53,899 nt of DNA from Pseudopedobacter sp. (GTDB taxonomy: Bacteria; Bacteroidota; Bacteroidia; Sphingobacteriales; Sphingobacteriaceae). The DNA lies in NCBI GenBank assembly GCA_014378105.1, contig JACMOI010000176.1:1-53899 (forward strand). The letters run 5' to 3'. Made by a program: the position numbers and the translations under genes. Under the pieces are notes generated by a model. The model ran no database searches. It saw nothing but the letters and a program-made list of their open reading frames with translations, and was not told the origin of the DNA. Below, piece by piece: positions 26,285 through 34,972 of the stretch; positions within the stretch are counted from its first letter, which is position 1; each line of letters starts with the position of its first letter.

Positions 26285-27040
26285 TTAATTCTTATAAGCC
26301 AATAGTTTTCTGGCATTTTGGATTTTATAACCATAATCTTCAGGATGCTCTATGATCTCTTTCATCGATATTAAGCTATAAACATATTTTCCAGTCTCAT
26401 GATTTAAATCTAGTTTGAAATAATCATCCTGATTTTGTTGAGCAATTTTTCTTCTCATTCTTCCTTCTCCTCCATTGTAAGCTGCTGCAGTCAATGTCCA
26501 ACTGTTAAATTGCTTATGCAGATCTCTAATATACCTTGCTGCAGCAACAGTTGCCAACCTTACATTCAAACGTTCATCCACATTTTCATTTACTGTCAAA
26601 CCATAATCCCTAGCTGTTTGCGGCATAAATTGCCATAAACCGGCAGCACCTTTCGATGAATATTGACCTCTTTCCATTCCACTTTCAATTAAGGGGACAT
26701 ATTTAAAGTCTTCGGGGATTCCATAACGTTTTAAAATTGGTTCGATAATAGGAAACCAAATCTCGGCTCTTTGATGTAACTTAAGGGTTTGCATACTAGA
26801 ATAAGAATTCGCTTTAAGCGCTTTTCTCATCTTTACTTCTATATGTTTATCACCGATTGGCAATAATTCGTTTGCAAAATTTAAATCCTTATAGAAATCG
26901 CTTTCGGCAAGCTTTCTTGCATCTGCAATATCTGGTTGATTTACTTTAGCCGAACTTGTAGAGTAGCTGTAACCAAAAAATTTTGTGAACACACAAATTG
27001 TTAACATTATGCTACAAGAAACTATGTATTTTACTCTCAT
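26285..27040 (-). CDS. lytic transglycosylase (SLT/MltD-like)
   Basis: The 251-residue protein has an N-terminal hydrophobic export or anchor segment (about residues 5-24) and then a transglycosylase SLT domain at about 100-230. Visible are the catalytic Glu119 in VPLIESGM, GAAGLWQFMPQTARDYGL near 131-148, and AAYNGGEGRMRR near 196-207. It cleaves peptidoglycan to anhydromuropeptides in the periplasm. It is shorter than MltD and lacks LysM repeats. A well-formed promoter lies upstream, and it is a single-gene unit. Confidence 0.9.
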   Translation of the reverse strand: MRVKYIVSCSIMLTICVFTKFFGYSYSTSSAKVNQPDIADARKLAESDFYKDLNFANELLPIGDKHIEVKMRKALKANSYSSMQTLKLHQRAEIWFPIIEPILKRYGIPEDFKYVPLIESGMERGQYSSKGAAGLWQFMPQTARDYGLTVNENVDERLNVRLATVAAARYIRDLHKQFNSWTLTAAAYNGGEGRMRRKIAQQNQDDYFKLDLNHETGKYVYSLISMKEIIEHPEDYGYKIQNARKLLAYKN

Positions 27041-27077
27041 AATTCTTGTTTTATATTCATAGCTTCGAAAAGCTGGG

Positions 27078-27108
27078 CAAAGGTATTATTTATATTGCAC
27101 ATTATCAA
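27078..27108 (-). promoter_or_regulatory. promoter for the lytic transglycosylase gene
   Basis: On the minus strand, TTG (27108-27106) is followed by 20 bases and TACCTTTG (27085-27078). This is a good match to the Bacteroidota consensus, 37 bases before the ATG. Confidence 0.65.
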
Positions 27109-27192
27109 ATAGTTACCAAAACGCGTTCCTTACTCGTTTGTTATACACAAGAAATTGAATAAAACTTTACTCACTAACTTTAATATATAAAG

Positions 27193-27222
27193 TTCTGATC
27201 TCTAAAGTTTTTTGTAACTTTG
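27193..27222 (+). promoter_or_regulatory. probable promoter for the rluB-like gene
   Basis: TAACTTTG at 27215-27222 is an exact -7 box. At the right distance upstream (19 bases) lies TTC rather than TTG. The ATG is 33 bases downstream. Confidence 0.5.
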
Positions 27223-27255
27223 CAGCCCTTTTAAAGGATAATTAAAAACAACAAG

Positions 27256-28890
27256 ATGCCATTCAATAAGAACAGGAACAGTCGTGATGACAAATCCGGA
27301 AAAGAATCAAAAAGATCAGACAGATCTGAATCTACCAGCAGATCTAAATCCGAAGGTCACTCATCAAAATCTTCGTCAAGTTTTAATACCGAAAGAAAGC
27401 CTTACGGTGATAAAAAAGAAAATCCAGGTGACCGTAAACCTTACGGAACAAGAGAGGGAAGTGGAAGCGCTTACAAAGACAAAAAACCTTACGGAACAAG
27501 AAGCGAAGGGTCATATGGGGATAAAAAACCATACGTTAGCAGAAGTGAAGGATCAGGAGATCGTAAATCTTACGGTGATAAAAGAGAAGGTGGAAGCGCT
27601 TACGGTGATAAAAAACCTTATGGCAGCAGAAGCGAAGGATCAGGAGAACGTAAATCTTACGGAGATAAGAGAGAAGGTGGAAGCGCTTACGGTGATAAAA
27701 AACCTTATGGCAGCAGAAGCGAAGGATCAGGAGAGCGTAAATCTTACGGCGATAAGAGAGAAGGCGGAAGTGCTTACGGCGATAAAAAACCTTATGGCAG
27801 CAGAAGCGAAGGATCAGGAGAGAGAAAAACTTACACAGATAAGAACTCTTTTGCAGATAGAAAAGCCTATGGCGACAAAAGAAATAATAGCGAAAGAAAA
27901 CCATTCGGCGATAAAAAAGAAAACTTTAGCGATCGCAAACCTTTTGTAAGTAGCGACAGAGATTTTGGAACAGAAAAAAGAGAAAACTTTGGCGAACGTA
28001 AACCTTTCAGAGGTGAAAGAGATGGAGAAAATAAAAGATCTATCAGCGATCAGCCTTTTAGAGGAAAATTAGACCGTTCTGCGGATTCAACAGAATTTAA
28101 TGACGATCAGGTAAAACTGAGAACCAAAAGCAGCAATTCAAAATCTTTCAAAAAAGATAGCAACGAGTTGATACGTTTAAATAGATTCATTTCTAATTCT
28201 GGAATTTGTTCCAGAAGAAAAGCCGATGAGCTCATTGCAGCTGGTGTGGTTTCTGTAAACGGAGAAGCTGTTACCGCGTTGGGAACCAAAGTAAATCCAT
28301 CTCAAGATGAAATCCGCTACAACGGCGAATTGCTGAAACGTGAGAAAATGGTTTATGTTCTTTTGAATAAACCAAAAGATTATATCACCACAACTGACGA
28401 TCCGCAGGAACGTAAAACAGTAATGGAGCTGGTAGAAAAAGCAAGTAGAGAGCGTATTTATCCTGTTGGCCGTTTAGATAGAAATACAACCGGATTATTG
28501 CTTTTAACCAATGATGGTGATTTGGCCGATAAATTATCGCATCCAAAAAACAGCATCAGCAAAATATATAATGTTGAATTGAGTCGTAATCTAACTCAGG
28601 GTGATTTCAATAAAATTGCTTTCGGTTTAGAGTTAGAAGATGGTTTCATCAAACCAGATGATTTAAGATATGTGACTGGTGGTGCTAAAAACGAAATAGG
28701 AATTCAGATTCATAGTGGTAAGAATCGAATTGTGAGAAGAATTTTCGAAAGTTTAGGCTACGAAGTAGAAAAGTTAGATCGTGTGATTTATGCGAATTTG
28801 ACGAAGAAAGATTTAACACGTGGTCGTTGGAGATATTTAACAGATCAAGAAGTGATTCAGTTGAAGCATTTCACGAAAGCAGCATTTTAG
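27256..28890 (+). CDS. rluB: RluB/RsuA-type 23S/16S rRNA pseudouridine synthase with a repetitive N-terminal tail
   Basis: The 544-residue protein has two parts. Residues 1-300 are a low-complexity, Lys/Arg/Gly/Ser/Tyr-rich tail with three near-identical 29-residue repeats (residues 100-186). The rest is a complete RsuA/RluB-family enzyme: an S4 RNA-binding domain near 306-355 (LNRFISNSGICSRRKADELI) and a catalytic domain with the active Asp408 in VGRLDRNTTGLLLLTNDG and the later IQIHSGKNRIVRRIFESLGY. It isomerises a uridine in ribosomal RNA. The tail is probably disordered and may bind RNA. Such tails are common in Bacteroidota RluB proteins, although exact repeats of this length look recent. 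Confidence 0.9.
   Translation: MPFNKNRNSRDDKSGKESKRSDRSESTSRSKSEGHSSKSSSSFNTERKPYGDKKENPGDRKPYGTREGSGSAYKDKKPYGTRSEGSYGDKKPYVSRSEGSGDRKSYGDKREGGSAYGDKKPYGSRSEGSGERKSYGDKREGGSAYGDKKPYGSRSEGSGERKSYGDKREGGSAYGDKKPYGSRSEGSGERKTYTDKNSFADRKAYGDKRNNSERKPFGDKKENFSDRKPFVSSDRDFGTEKRENFGERKPFRGERDGENKRSISDQPFRGKLDRSADSTEFNDDQVKLRTKSSNSKSFKKDSNELIRLNRFISNSGICSRRKADELIAAGVVSVNGEAVTALGTKVNPSQDEIRYNGELLKREKMVYVLLNKPKDYITTTDDPQERKTVMELVEKASRERIYPVGRLDRNTTGLLLLTNDGDLADKLSHPKNSISKIYNVELSRNLTQGDFNKIAFGLELEDGFIKPDDLRYVTGGAKNEIGIQIHSGKNRIVRRIFESLGYEVEKLDRVIYANLTKKDLTRGRWRYLTDQEVIQLKHFTKAAF
27553..27813 (+). repeat. three tandem 87-base repeats inside the rluB-like gene
   Basis: Codons 100-128, 129-157 and 158-186 encode the same 29 residues, each starting SGDRK or SGERK and ending YGSRSEG, with a few silent differences. 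The frame is kept because the unit is a multiple of three. The repeat also opens long spurious frames on both strands. Confidence 0.9.
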
Positions 28891-28994
28891 GGCGTTCCCC
28901 TTAAAAAAGGGTCGGGCTCTCTATCGCCATCTTTTTGTAAAAAACAAAAAGCCTCTCTACCGCAGGCAGGGGTTTCCACTTCAATCCCTTACGC
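28890..28994 (+). repeat. REP-like intergenic element, copy 2
   Basis: It starts GGGCGTTCCCC at the last base of the rluB-like stop codon, contains hairpins (CCCCTTAAAAAAGGG and a CTTTTTGT/ACAAAAAG pair), and ends TTCAATCCCTTACGC. This is the same plan as the elements at 11332-11424 and 29113-29211. Confidence 0.75.
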
Positions 28995-29031
28995 AAAACC
29001 TACAATAATCATAAAAAATACTCTTAAAATC

Positions 29032-29058
29032 ATGGTCTGTATCCTCACAGACCATTTT
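29032..29058 (+). terminator. terminator-like hairpin downstream of the rluB-like gene
   Basis: ATGGTCTGT (29032-29040) pairs perfectly with ACAGACCAT (29047-29055) around a 6-base loop, followed by TTTTTG. A related half, GTGGGGACACAGACC, follows at 29082-29096. Confidence 0.65.
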
Positions 29059-29112
29059 TGTTTTAAATTGCGTTTCGTTTTGTGGGGACACAGACCGAGG
29101 TGAAATATATTT

Positions 29113-29211
29113 CGCATTAACCATTGTAGCGGCATCCTTTTTTTGCTCTTGCCATATTGCAAAAAAAGATATAGAGGAAAGCATTTTATCCCGATAGCTA
29201 TCGGGATGCCC
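29113..29211 (-). repeat. REP-like intergenic element, copy 3
   Basis: On the minus strand it starts GGGCATCCCGATAGCTATCG, holds a TTTTTTTGC/GCAAAAAAA-type hairpin, and ends GGATGCCGCTACAATGG then TTAATGCG. Copies 2 and 3 lie 118 bases apart in opposite orientation. Confidence 0.72.
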
Positions 29212-29220
29212 AAATAAAAA

Positions 29221-29251
29221 AAAGCCGTTCAAATTAAATCTGAACGGCTTT
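29221..29251. terminator. intrinsic terminator after fadE
   Basis: AAAGCCGTTCA (29221-29231) pairs with TGAACGGCTTT (29241-29251) around a 9-base loop, preceded by a long A tract. On the minus strand it ends the fad operon. Confidence 0.85.
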
Positions 29252-29319
29252 GTTAATGTTATATTTTTAACTAACAGATTGATTCGCTCTGATGAAAAAT
29301 CAGAACTCGCAATGACAAA

Positions 29320-31110
29320 TTAATAACAATATTTATTCGCTTCTATCAATTGCTTGGCAACTCTTTGGCGAGCATTTTTGATATTGAAAGGCGCTACTTT
29401 TGTAAATCGGCGTAAGCCCATTAACATCATGTTCAATTCATCACCTTCGGCAAAAGAGTTTAAAGCTTCTTTACCGGCTAAAGCGGTTTTATCAACGGCT
29501 GTTTGCAGGTAAATACGCATCATGTCTATTTGGCCAGCACAAGCTTCTTCACCACGTATGGAAACTAATTTTTGAACACGTAAAATAGTAGATTCTGCAA
29601 CATAAACCGAGCCTATGATATCGGCAATGTTCATTAGAATTTCTTGTTCTTTACCAAGCGTCATCATCAGTTTTTGCACAGCTGCTCCGGCAATCATCAA
29701 ACCTGCTTTTTTCAGGTTTTTCAATGTTTTTAACTCTGCTGCAAATAAAGAAGTATCCTCATCACCAAATTCAGGAATAGACATTAACTCGCTAGCTACA
29801 ACCGTAGCAGGAGTCATTAAATCTAACTCTCCTTTCATGGCTCGCTTCAACAACATATCTACAATCAACAAACGATTGATTTCGTTGGTCCCTTCGAAAA
29901 TCCTATTGATACGGCTATCGCGATATGCTCTGTCCATTGGTGCATCGGCACTGTAACCCATTCCGCCATAAACCTGTACGCCTTCATCCACAATGTAATC
30001 CAACATCTCAGAACCCGAAACTTTGATAATGGCACATTCTACAGCAAATTGCTCAGTAGATTTTAGTTTGGCTTTACTAGAATCCATACCATCGGCCACT
30101 AGTTGATCGTAAGCATCGTCAATGTTTTGACCTGCTCGGTAAGATGCGCTTTCTACCGCAAAATTACGGGTTGCCATTTCTGCCAATTTATAACGGATAG
30201 CACCAAATTTAGAGATGTTTAAACCAAATTGAACCCTTTCGTTTGAGTAGTTGATAGCGTGATCTAACACTTTACGAGACGAACCAATGGCTGCTGCTCC
30301 TAGCTTAATTCGGCCTATGTTTAAGATATTAACGGCAATTTTAAATCCGTTTTCTCTTTCTGATAATAGATTCTCTTTTGGGACAGGACAATCATTAAAG
30401 AAAACCTGACGGGTTGAAGAACCTTTGATTCCCATTTTATGCTCCTCAGGATTCATGGTGATGCCACCAAATTCTTTCTCTACAATAAATGCAGAAAGGT
30501 TTTTATCATTATCAATTTTTGCGAACACAATAAAAATATCAGCAAAACCACCATTGGTGATCCACATTTTTTGTCCCGTGATGATGTAATGTGTTCCCTC
30601 GGCATTTAAAATTGCTTTGGTTTTTCCTGAGTTAGCATCCGATCCTGAGTTAGGTTCAGTTAAACAATAGGATGCTTTCCATTCACCACTTGCTAATTTT
30701 GGAATGTATTTATCCTTTTGCTCCTTATTTCCATAATATAAAATAGGTAAAGTTCCAATCCCGGTATGTGCCGAAATTGCGACCGCAAAAGAGTGACCTG
30801 AACCAATAATATCTGCTACCAACATGGAAGTATTGAAGTTTTTACCAAACCCACCATATTCCTCGGGAATTGAAACAGCTAATAAACCGAGCTCGCCTGC
30901 TTTATCCATTAATGATGGCATTAAACCTTCTTCCTGTTTATCAATTCTATCCAAATTTGGATATACTTCTGCTGCTAAGAAATCCTCACAGGTTTTCTTA
31001 ATCATTAACTGTTCTTCATCAAATTCCTCAGGGATAAATACATCCTGAAAATCTGTTTCGGTGATGATAAACTCACCTCCTTTGGTTGTTGTTTTTTCTA
31101 TTGTTGCCAT
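29320..31110 (-). CDS. fadE: acyl-CoA dehydrogenase (FadE-type)
   Basis: The 596-residue flavoprotein performs the first oxidation of beta-oxidation, making trans-2-enoyl-CoA and passing electrons to an ETF. Visible are the FAD/substrate motif YCLTEPNSGSDANSGKTKA near residues 152-170, KMWITNGGFADIFIVFAK, and IQVYGGMGYSADAP-type helix (GVQVYGGMGYSADAPMDRAYRD) followed by IFEGTNEINRLL with the catalytic Glu. The extra C-terminal 180 residues match the long FadE form in the Bacillus fadNAE operon. It is the last gene of the leftward operon. Confidence 0.93.
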   Translation of the reverse strand: MATIEKTTTKGGEFIITETDFQDVFIPEEFDEEQLMIKKTCEDFLAAEVYPNLDRIDKQEEGLMPSLMDKAGELGLLAVSIPEEYGGFGKNFNTSMLVADIIGSGHSFAVAISAHTGIGTLPILYYGNKEQKDKYIPKLASGEWKASYCLTEPNSGSDANSGKTKAILNAEGTHYIITGQKMWITNGGFADIFIVFAKIDNDKNLSAFIVEKEFGGITMNPEEHKMGIKGSSTRQVFFNDCPVPKENLLSERENGFKIAVNILNIGRIKLGAAAIGSSRKVLDHAINYSNERVQFGLNISKFGAIRYKLAEMATRNFAVESASYRAGQNIDDAYDQLVADGMDSSKAKLKSTEQFAVECAIIKVSGSEMLDYIVDEGVQVYGGMGYSADAPMDRAYRDSRINRIFEGTNEINRLLIVDMLLKRAMKGELDLMTPATVVASELMSIPEFGDEDTSLFAAELKTLKNLKKAGLMIAGAAVQKLMMTLGKEQEILMNIADIIGSVYVAESTILRVQKLVSIRGEEACAGQIDMMRIYLQTAVDKTALAGKEALNSFAEGDELNMMLMGLRRFTKVAPFNIKNARQRVAKQLIEANKYCY

Positions 31111-31132
31111 ATTCTTTTAAGTATTGAGTAGC

Positions 31133-31210
31133 GAGTATCAAGTATCAAGACAATTCAACTCGCATAAAATTTAATATCTCTTTGTAAAAGCATCTTGATA
31201 CTTGATACTC
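31133..31210. repeat. 18-base perfect inverted repeat between fadA and fadE
   Basis: GAGTATCAAGTATCAAGA (31133-31150) is the exact reverse complement of TCTTGATACTTGATACTC (31193-31210), with 42 bases between. TATTGAGTA-type words also occur at the left end. A similar pair fills the fadN-fadA gap, so this is a repeat family. Confidence 0.85.
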
Positions 31211-31225
31211 TTGTCTTTATACTAT

Positions 31226-32401
31226 TTATAACATTTCAAATATCCCTGCTGCACCTTGTCCGCTTCCTACGCACATGGTGACCATTCCGTATTTTTGGTT
31301 TCTTCTTTTTAATTCGTTAAATATTTGTACGGATAGTTTTGCTCCCGTACAGCCAAGAGGGTGCCCCAAAGCGATAGCTCCACCGTTTACGTTTAGCTTA
31401 TCTGTATTTAAATCTAATTTTCTTGTGATGGCAATAGATTGCGATGCGAAAGCTTCGTTTAGCTCAATTAAATCGATATCATCTAACTTCATATTGGCTT
31501 GCTTTAACGCCATTGGAATCGCTTCGATTGGGCCAATTCCCATAATACGTGGAGGAACGCCTGCAACCGAGTAACTTACTAAACGAGCGATAGGTTGTAC
31601 ATTTAATTGTTTGAGCATTTTTTCTGAAACTACCAATACAAATGCTGCTCCGTCTGATGTTTGAGATGAATTACCTGCCGTTACCGAGCCACCTGCTGCA
31701 AAAACTGGTTTCAATTTGGCTAAAGCCGAAAGCGAAGTATCTGCCCTTGGTCCTTCATCTGTATCTACCACGTATTCGCGGGTTTTCTTTTTCATGTTGG
31801 CATCGAGGTAATTTTCTTTAACGGTAATGGGTAAAACGCCATCTTTTAAATGACCATTTTTTATTGCATCTAAAGCCTTTTGATGAGATTTCAAAGCAAA
31901 TTCATCTTGGTCTTCTCGGTTTACGTTATACTCTTTTGCAACCGCCTCGGCAGTTAAGCCCATACCCCAATACCAATCTGGATTTTTTAAAGCTACTTCT
32001 GGGTTTGGAACAATTTTCCATCCGCCGAAAGGCATCCCACTCATCACTTCAACCCCACCAGCAATGATACAATCTGCCATGCCGGCCTTAATTTTTGCAA
32101 CTGCTGTAGCAATGGTTTCTAAACCCGAGGCGCAATAACGGTTAACTGTTACTCCAGGAACTTTATCAGTATCTAATCCCATTAAAGAAATCATTCTGGC
32201 AATGTTTAAACCTTGTTCTGCCTCCGGTGTAGCGTTACCGACGATTACATCGTCTATTTGCTCTTTATCCAAGTTAGGAACAGAGTCCACTAATTCTCTA
32301 ATCACTTCGGCAGCTAAATCATCTGCTCTAGTAAAACGAAAAACTCCCTTTGGAGCTTTTCCTACTGCTGTTCTATAACCTGCTACAATGTATGCTTCCA
32401 T
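31226..32401 (-). CDS. fadA: acetyl-CoA C-acyltransferase (thiolase)
   Basis: The 391-residue thiolase cleaves 3-ketoacyl-CoA with CoA, the last step of a beta-oxidation round. The nucleophile Cys is in TVNRYCASGLETIATA near residue 90. The C-terminal active-site loops GGAIALGHPLGCTGAKLS and MCVGSGQGAAGIFE are intact, as is NEAFASQSIAI. It is of standard length. Its neighbours, a hydratase/dehydrogenase upstream and an acyl-CoA dehydrogenase downstream, mark it as degradative rather than biosynthetic. Confidence 0.95.
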   Translation of the reverse strand: MEAYIVAGYRTAVGKAPKGVFRFTRADDLAAEVIRELVDSVPNLDKEQIDDVIVGNATPEAEQGLNIARMISLMGLDTDKVPGVTVNRYCASGLETIATAVAKIKAGMADCIIAGGVEVMSGMPFGGWKIVPNPEVALKNPDWYWGMGLTAEAVAKEYNVNREDQDEFALKSHQKALDAIKNGHLKDGVLPITVKENYLDANMKKKTREYVVDTDEGPRADTSLSALAKLKPVFAAGGSVTAGNSSQTSDGAAFVLVVSEKMLKQLNVQPIARLVSYSVAGVPPRIMGIGPIEAIPMALKQANMKLDDIDLIELNEAFASQSIAITRKLDLNTDKLNVNGGAIALGHPLGCTGAKLSVQIFNELKRRNQKYGMVTMCVGSGQGAAGIFEML

Positions 32402-32421
32402 TCTTTTTAGTATTGAGTAGG

Positions 32422-32547
32422 GCGTATTGAGTATTGAGATGACTTGCTTACGTCCTGTTTTTTATAATTTACTGTATTTAGTAGAGTGTATTAAGTATTG
32501 ATATGATTTTTTTATTTCATTTTAAAAGTTCTCAATACGCAATACTC
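32422..32547. repeat. inverted repeat between fadN and fadA
   Basis: GCGTATTGAGTATTGAGA (32422-32439) and TCTCAATACGCAATACTC (32530-32547) are near reverse complements, 16 of 18. Additional TATTGAGTAG- and TATTAAGTATTGA-type words lie nearby. It is the same family as the repeat at 31133-31210. Confidence 0.75.
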
Positions 32548-32558
32548 AAATCGCACTA

Positions 32559-34964
32559 CTAATTGCGCAACGGTTTCCCCTTAGTAATGATACTTTGTAT
32601 TCTTTCCAAGGTCTTTTTCTCTCCGCAAAGCGATAAAAATGCTTCTCTTTCCAAATCCAGTAAATACTGTTCGGTTACTAGAGTTGGGGCTGATAAATCA
32701 CCGCCACACATCACATAAGCTAATTTTTGAGAGATTTTTTGATCGTGGTCTGAGATGTAATTTCCAGAACGCATGGTATTTGCTCCAGCGTACATCATTC
32801 CTAATCCGTATTTACCTAATACTTTAATATCTGTTCTTCTAACGGGTTGGGTGTACCCGGCATCAGCCAGTTCTAATGCTTTTTCTTTGGCATCGGCGAT
32901 CAACCTACTCTTATTCATAGAAATGGCGAATTTATCTTTTTGTAAGTAACCTAAATCATAAGCCTCTAAACCTGATGTAGATACTTTAGCCATTGCAATG
33001 GTTAAAAATTTATCTTTTAATATATTTTGCTCTATTTGATCTTCGCCAAAACCGTCTGATGCTCTTAAGGCAAACTCTTTAGTTCCGCCACCACCTGGTA
33101 TTAATCCTACCCCAAACTCTACCAAACCCATATACGTTTCGGCACTTAATTGAACGTGGTCTGCATGTAAAGTAAATTCGCAACCGCCACCTAAGGTCAA
33201 ATTATGTGGGGCAACTACTACCGGAATAGATGAATACCTGATTCGCATCGATGTATTTTGGAACATTTTAATCGCCATGTTTACTTCGTCCCACTCTTGT
33301 TCTACTGCCATCATGAAAATCATCCCTACGTTTGCTCCGGCAGAGAAGTTTGCGCCATCGTTTCCAATCACTAAACCTCTATAATCTTTCTCGGCAATAT
33401 CTATGGCTTTATTAATTCCGGCTAAAACTTCCCCACCAATGGTGTTCATTTTGGTATGGAACTCTAGGTTTAAAATTCCATCGCCTAAATCTGTAAGGGT
33501 TGTTCCTGCATTTTTCCAGATGGTTTTATTAGCTCTAATATTATCTAGAACGATAAAAGCATCCTGACCTGGAATGGCTTTGTAAGATTTTGATGGAATA
33601 TCGTAATAAGTTTTATTGCCGTTTTCGATTTTATAGAAAGAAGTATGTCCGGCTGCTAACATTTCGGTTACCCAAGCTGCAGGAGTTTTACCATTGGCTT
33701 TCATCATTTCTATACCTTCTTTTACACCTACAGCATCCCAAACTTCGTACGGACCTAGCTCCCATCCAAATCCTGCTCGCATGGCATCATCAATTCGGTA
33801 AGTTTCGTCTGATATTTCTGGAATTCGGTTAGAAACATATTCAAATAATCCTGAAAAAGAAATTCTAAAAAACTCTCCAGCCTTATCTTTCCCAGCTGCA
33901 AAAACTTTCATTCTTTGACGAAGATTCTCGATCGGTTTTGTAACCTCTAGCGTAGCAGATTTCACCTTGTTTTGTGGGCGATACTCTAAAGTTTTTAGGT
34001 CTAATGCTAAAATCTCTGTTTTGCCATCCTTATCTTTTGTCTTTTTATAGAAACCCTGGCCAGTTTTATCGCCTAGCCATTTATTTTCTTGCATTTTTTT
34101 CACGTACTCTGGCAAAACAAAAACTTCTTTTTGTTCGTCGTTTGGTACGTTTTGCGCTAAACCGTTAGCTACGTTAATCATGGTATCTAAACCCACTACA
34201 TCGGTGGTACGGAATGTTGCAGATTTTGGTCGGCCTAAAGCGGGACCAGTAAATTTATCTATTTCTTCTACCGTTAAATCCATTTTCTCTACCAAATGCA
34301 AAAGCGACATGATAGAGTAAACGCCTACTCGGTTTGCAATAAATGCAGGAGTATCTTTACATAAAACGGTAGTTTTACCTAAAAATTTATCGCCATAATG
34401 CATCAAGTAATCTATAATTTCTTGATCCGTATCTGGCGTTGGGATAATTTCTAATAACCTTAAATAGCGTGGTGGGTTAAAAAAATGCGTTCCGCAGAAA
34501 TGCTTTTTAAAATCCTCTGAGCGTCCTTCGGCCATCATGTGGATTGGAATTCCAGATGTGTTTGAAGTAATTAAAGTGCCTGGTTTTCTAAATTGCTCTA
34601 CTTGATCGTAAACTAATTTTTTGATTTTAAGGTTTTCTACCACCACTTCAATTGTCCAATCGCAATTGGCAATTTCTTTCATGTTATCCTCAAAGTTTCC
34701 GGTTTTAATTTTGTTCAAAACCGCTTTATTATAAACGGGAGAAGGATTAGATTTTGCTGCAAATGTTAAAGCATCGTTCACAATTCTGTTCCTAACCACT
34801 GGGTTTTCTAACGTTAAGCCTTTAGCTTGCTCCTTTTCATTTAATTCTCTGGGAACGATATCCAAAAGCAAAACTTCTACTCCAATATTCGCAAAGTGGC
34901 AGGCGATACGTGAACCCATGATTCCCGAACCTAATACTGCTACTTTTTTGATTGATCTTTTCAT
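32559..34964 (-). CDS. fadN: 3-hydroxyacyl-CoA dehydrogenase / enoyl-CoA hydratase (FadN-type)
   Basis: The 801-residue protein carries two beta-oxidation activities in the FadN order. The NAD-dependent dehydrogenase comes first (AVLGSGIMGSRIACHFANIG near residues 10-29, CGTHFFNPPRYLRLLEIIP near 156-174, with a second dehydrogenase-type helical domain). An enoyl-CoA hydratase/crotonase domain follows from about residue 490 (GANFSAGANVG, VEFGVGLIPGGGGTKEFALR). This differs from E. coli FadB, where the hydratase is first. It lies 8 bases after the MarR gene, so both share one mRNA. Confidence 0.94.
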   Translation of the reverse strand: MKRSIKKVAVLGSGIMGSRIACHFANIGVEVLLLDIVPRELNEKEQAKGLTLENPVVRNRIVNDALTFAAKSNPSPVYNKAVLNKIKTGNFEDNMKEIANCDWTIEVVVENLKIKKLVYDQVEQFRKPGTLITSNTSGIPIHMMAEGRSEDFKKHFCGTHFFNPPRYLRLLEIIPTPDTDQEIIDYLMHYGDKFLGKTTVLCKDTPAFIANRVGVYSIMSLLHLVEKMDLTVEEIDKFTGPALGRPKSATFRTTDVVGLDTMINVANGLAQNVPNDEQKEVFVLPEYVKKMQENKWLGDKTGQGFYKKTKDKDGKTEILALDLKTLEYRPQNKVKSATLEVTKPIENLRQRMKVFAAGKDKAGEFFRISFSGLFEYVSNRIPEISDETYRIDDAMRAGFGWELGPYEVWDAVGVKEGIEMMKANGKTPAAWVTEMLAAGHTSFYKIENGNKTYYDIPSKSYKAIPGQDAFIVLDNIRANKTIWKNAGTTLTDLGDGILNLEFHTKMNTIGGEVLAGINKAIDIAEKDYRGLVIGNDGANFSAGANVGMIFMMAVEQEWDEVNMAIKMFQNTSMRIRYSSIPVVVAPHNLTLGGGCEFTLHADHVQLSAETYMGLVEFGVGLIPGGGGTKEFALRASDGFGEDQIEQNILKDKFLTIAMAKVSTSGLEAYDLGYLQKDKFAISMNKSRLIADAKEKALELADAGYTQPVRRTDIKVLGKYGLGMMYAGANTMRSGNYISDHDQKISQKLAYVMCGGDLSAPTLVTEQYLLDLEREAFLSLCGEKKTLERIQSIITKGKPLRN

Positions 34965-34972
34965 ATATTGAT

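Noticed and set aside
27553-27813. CRISPR-like array
   Set aside because: The repeats are directly adjacent with no spacers, keep the reading frame and encode protein.
27284-27949. 221-residue frame in another phase, and a 122-residue antisense frame, across the rluB repeats
   Set aside because: Both are open only because the 87-base repeat has few stops in any phase. The composition is implausible, and the rluB-like frame is clearly the coding one.
28981-29232. Two overlapping minus-strand frames of 74 and 83 residues
   Set aside because: They run through a REP-like element and two hairpins, with no conserved-looking protein sequence.
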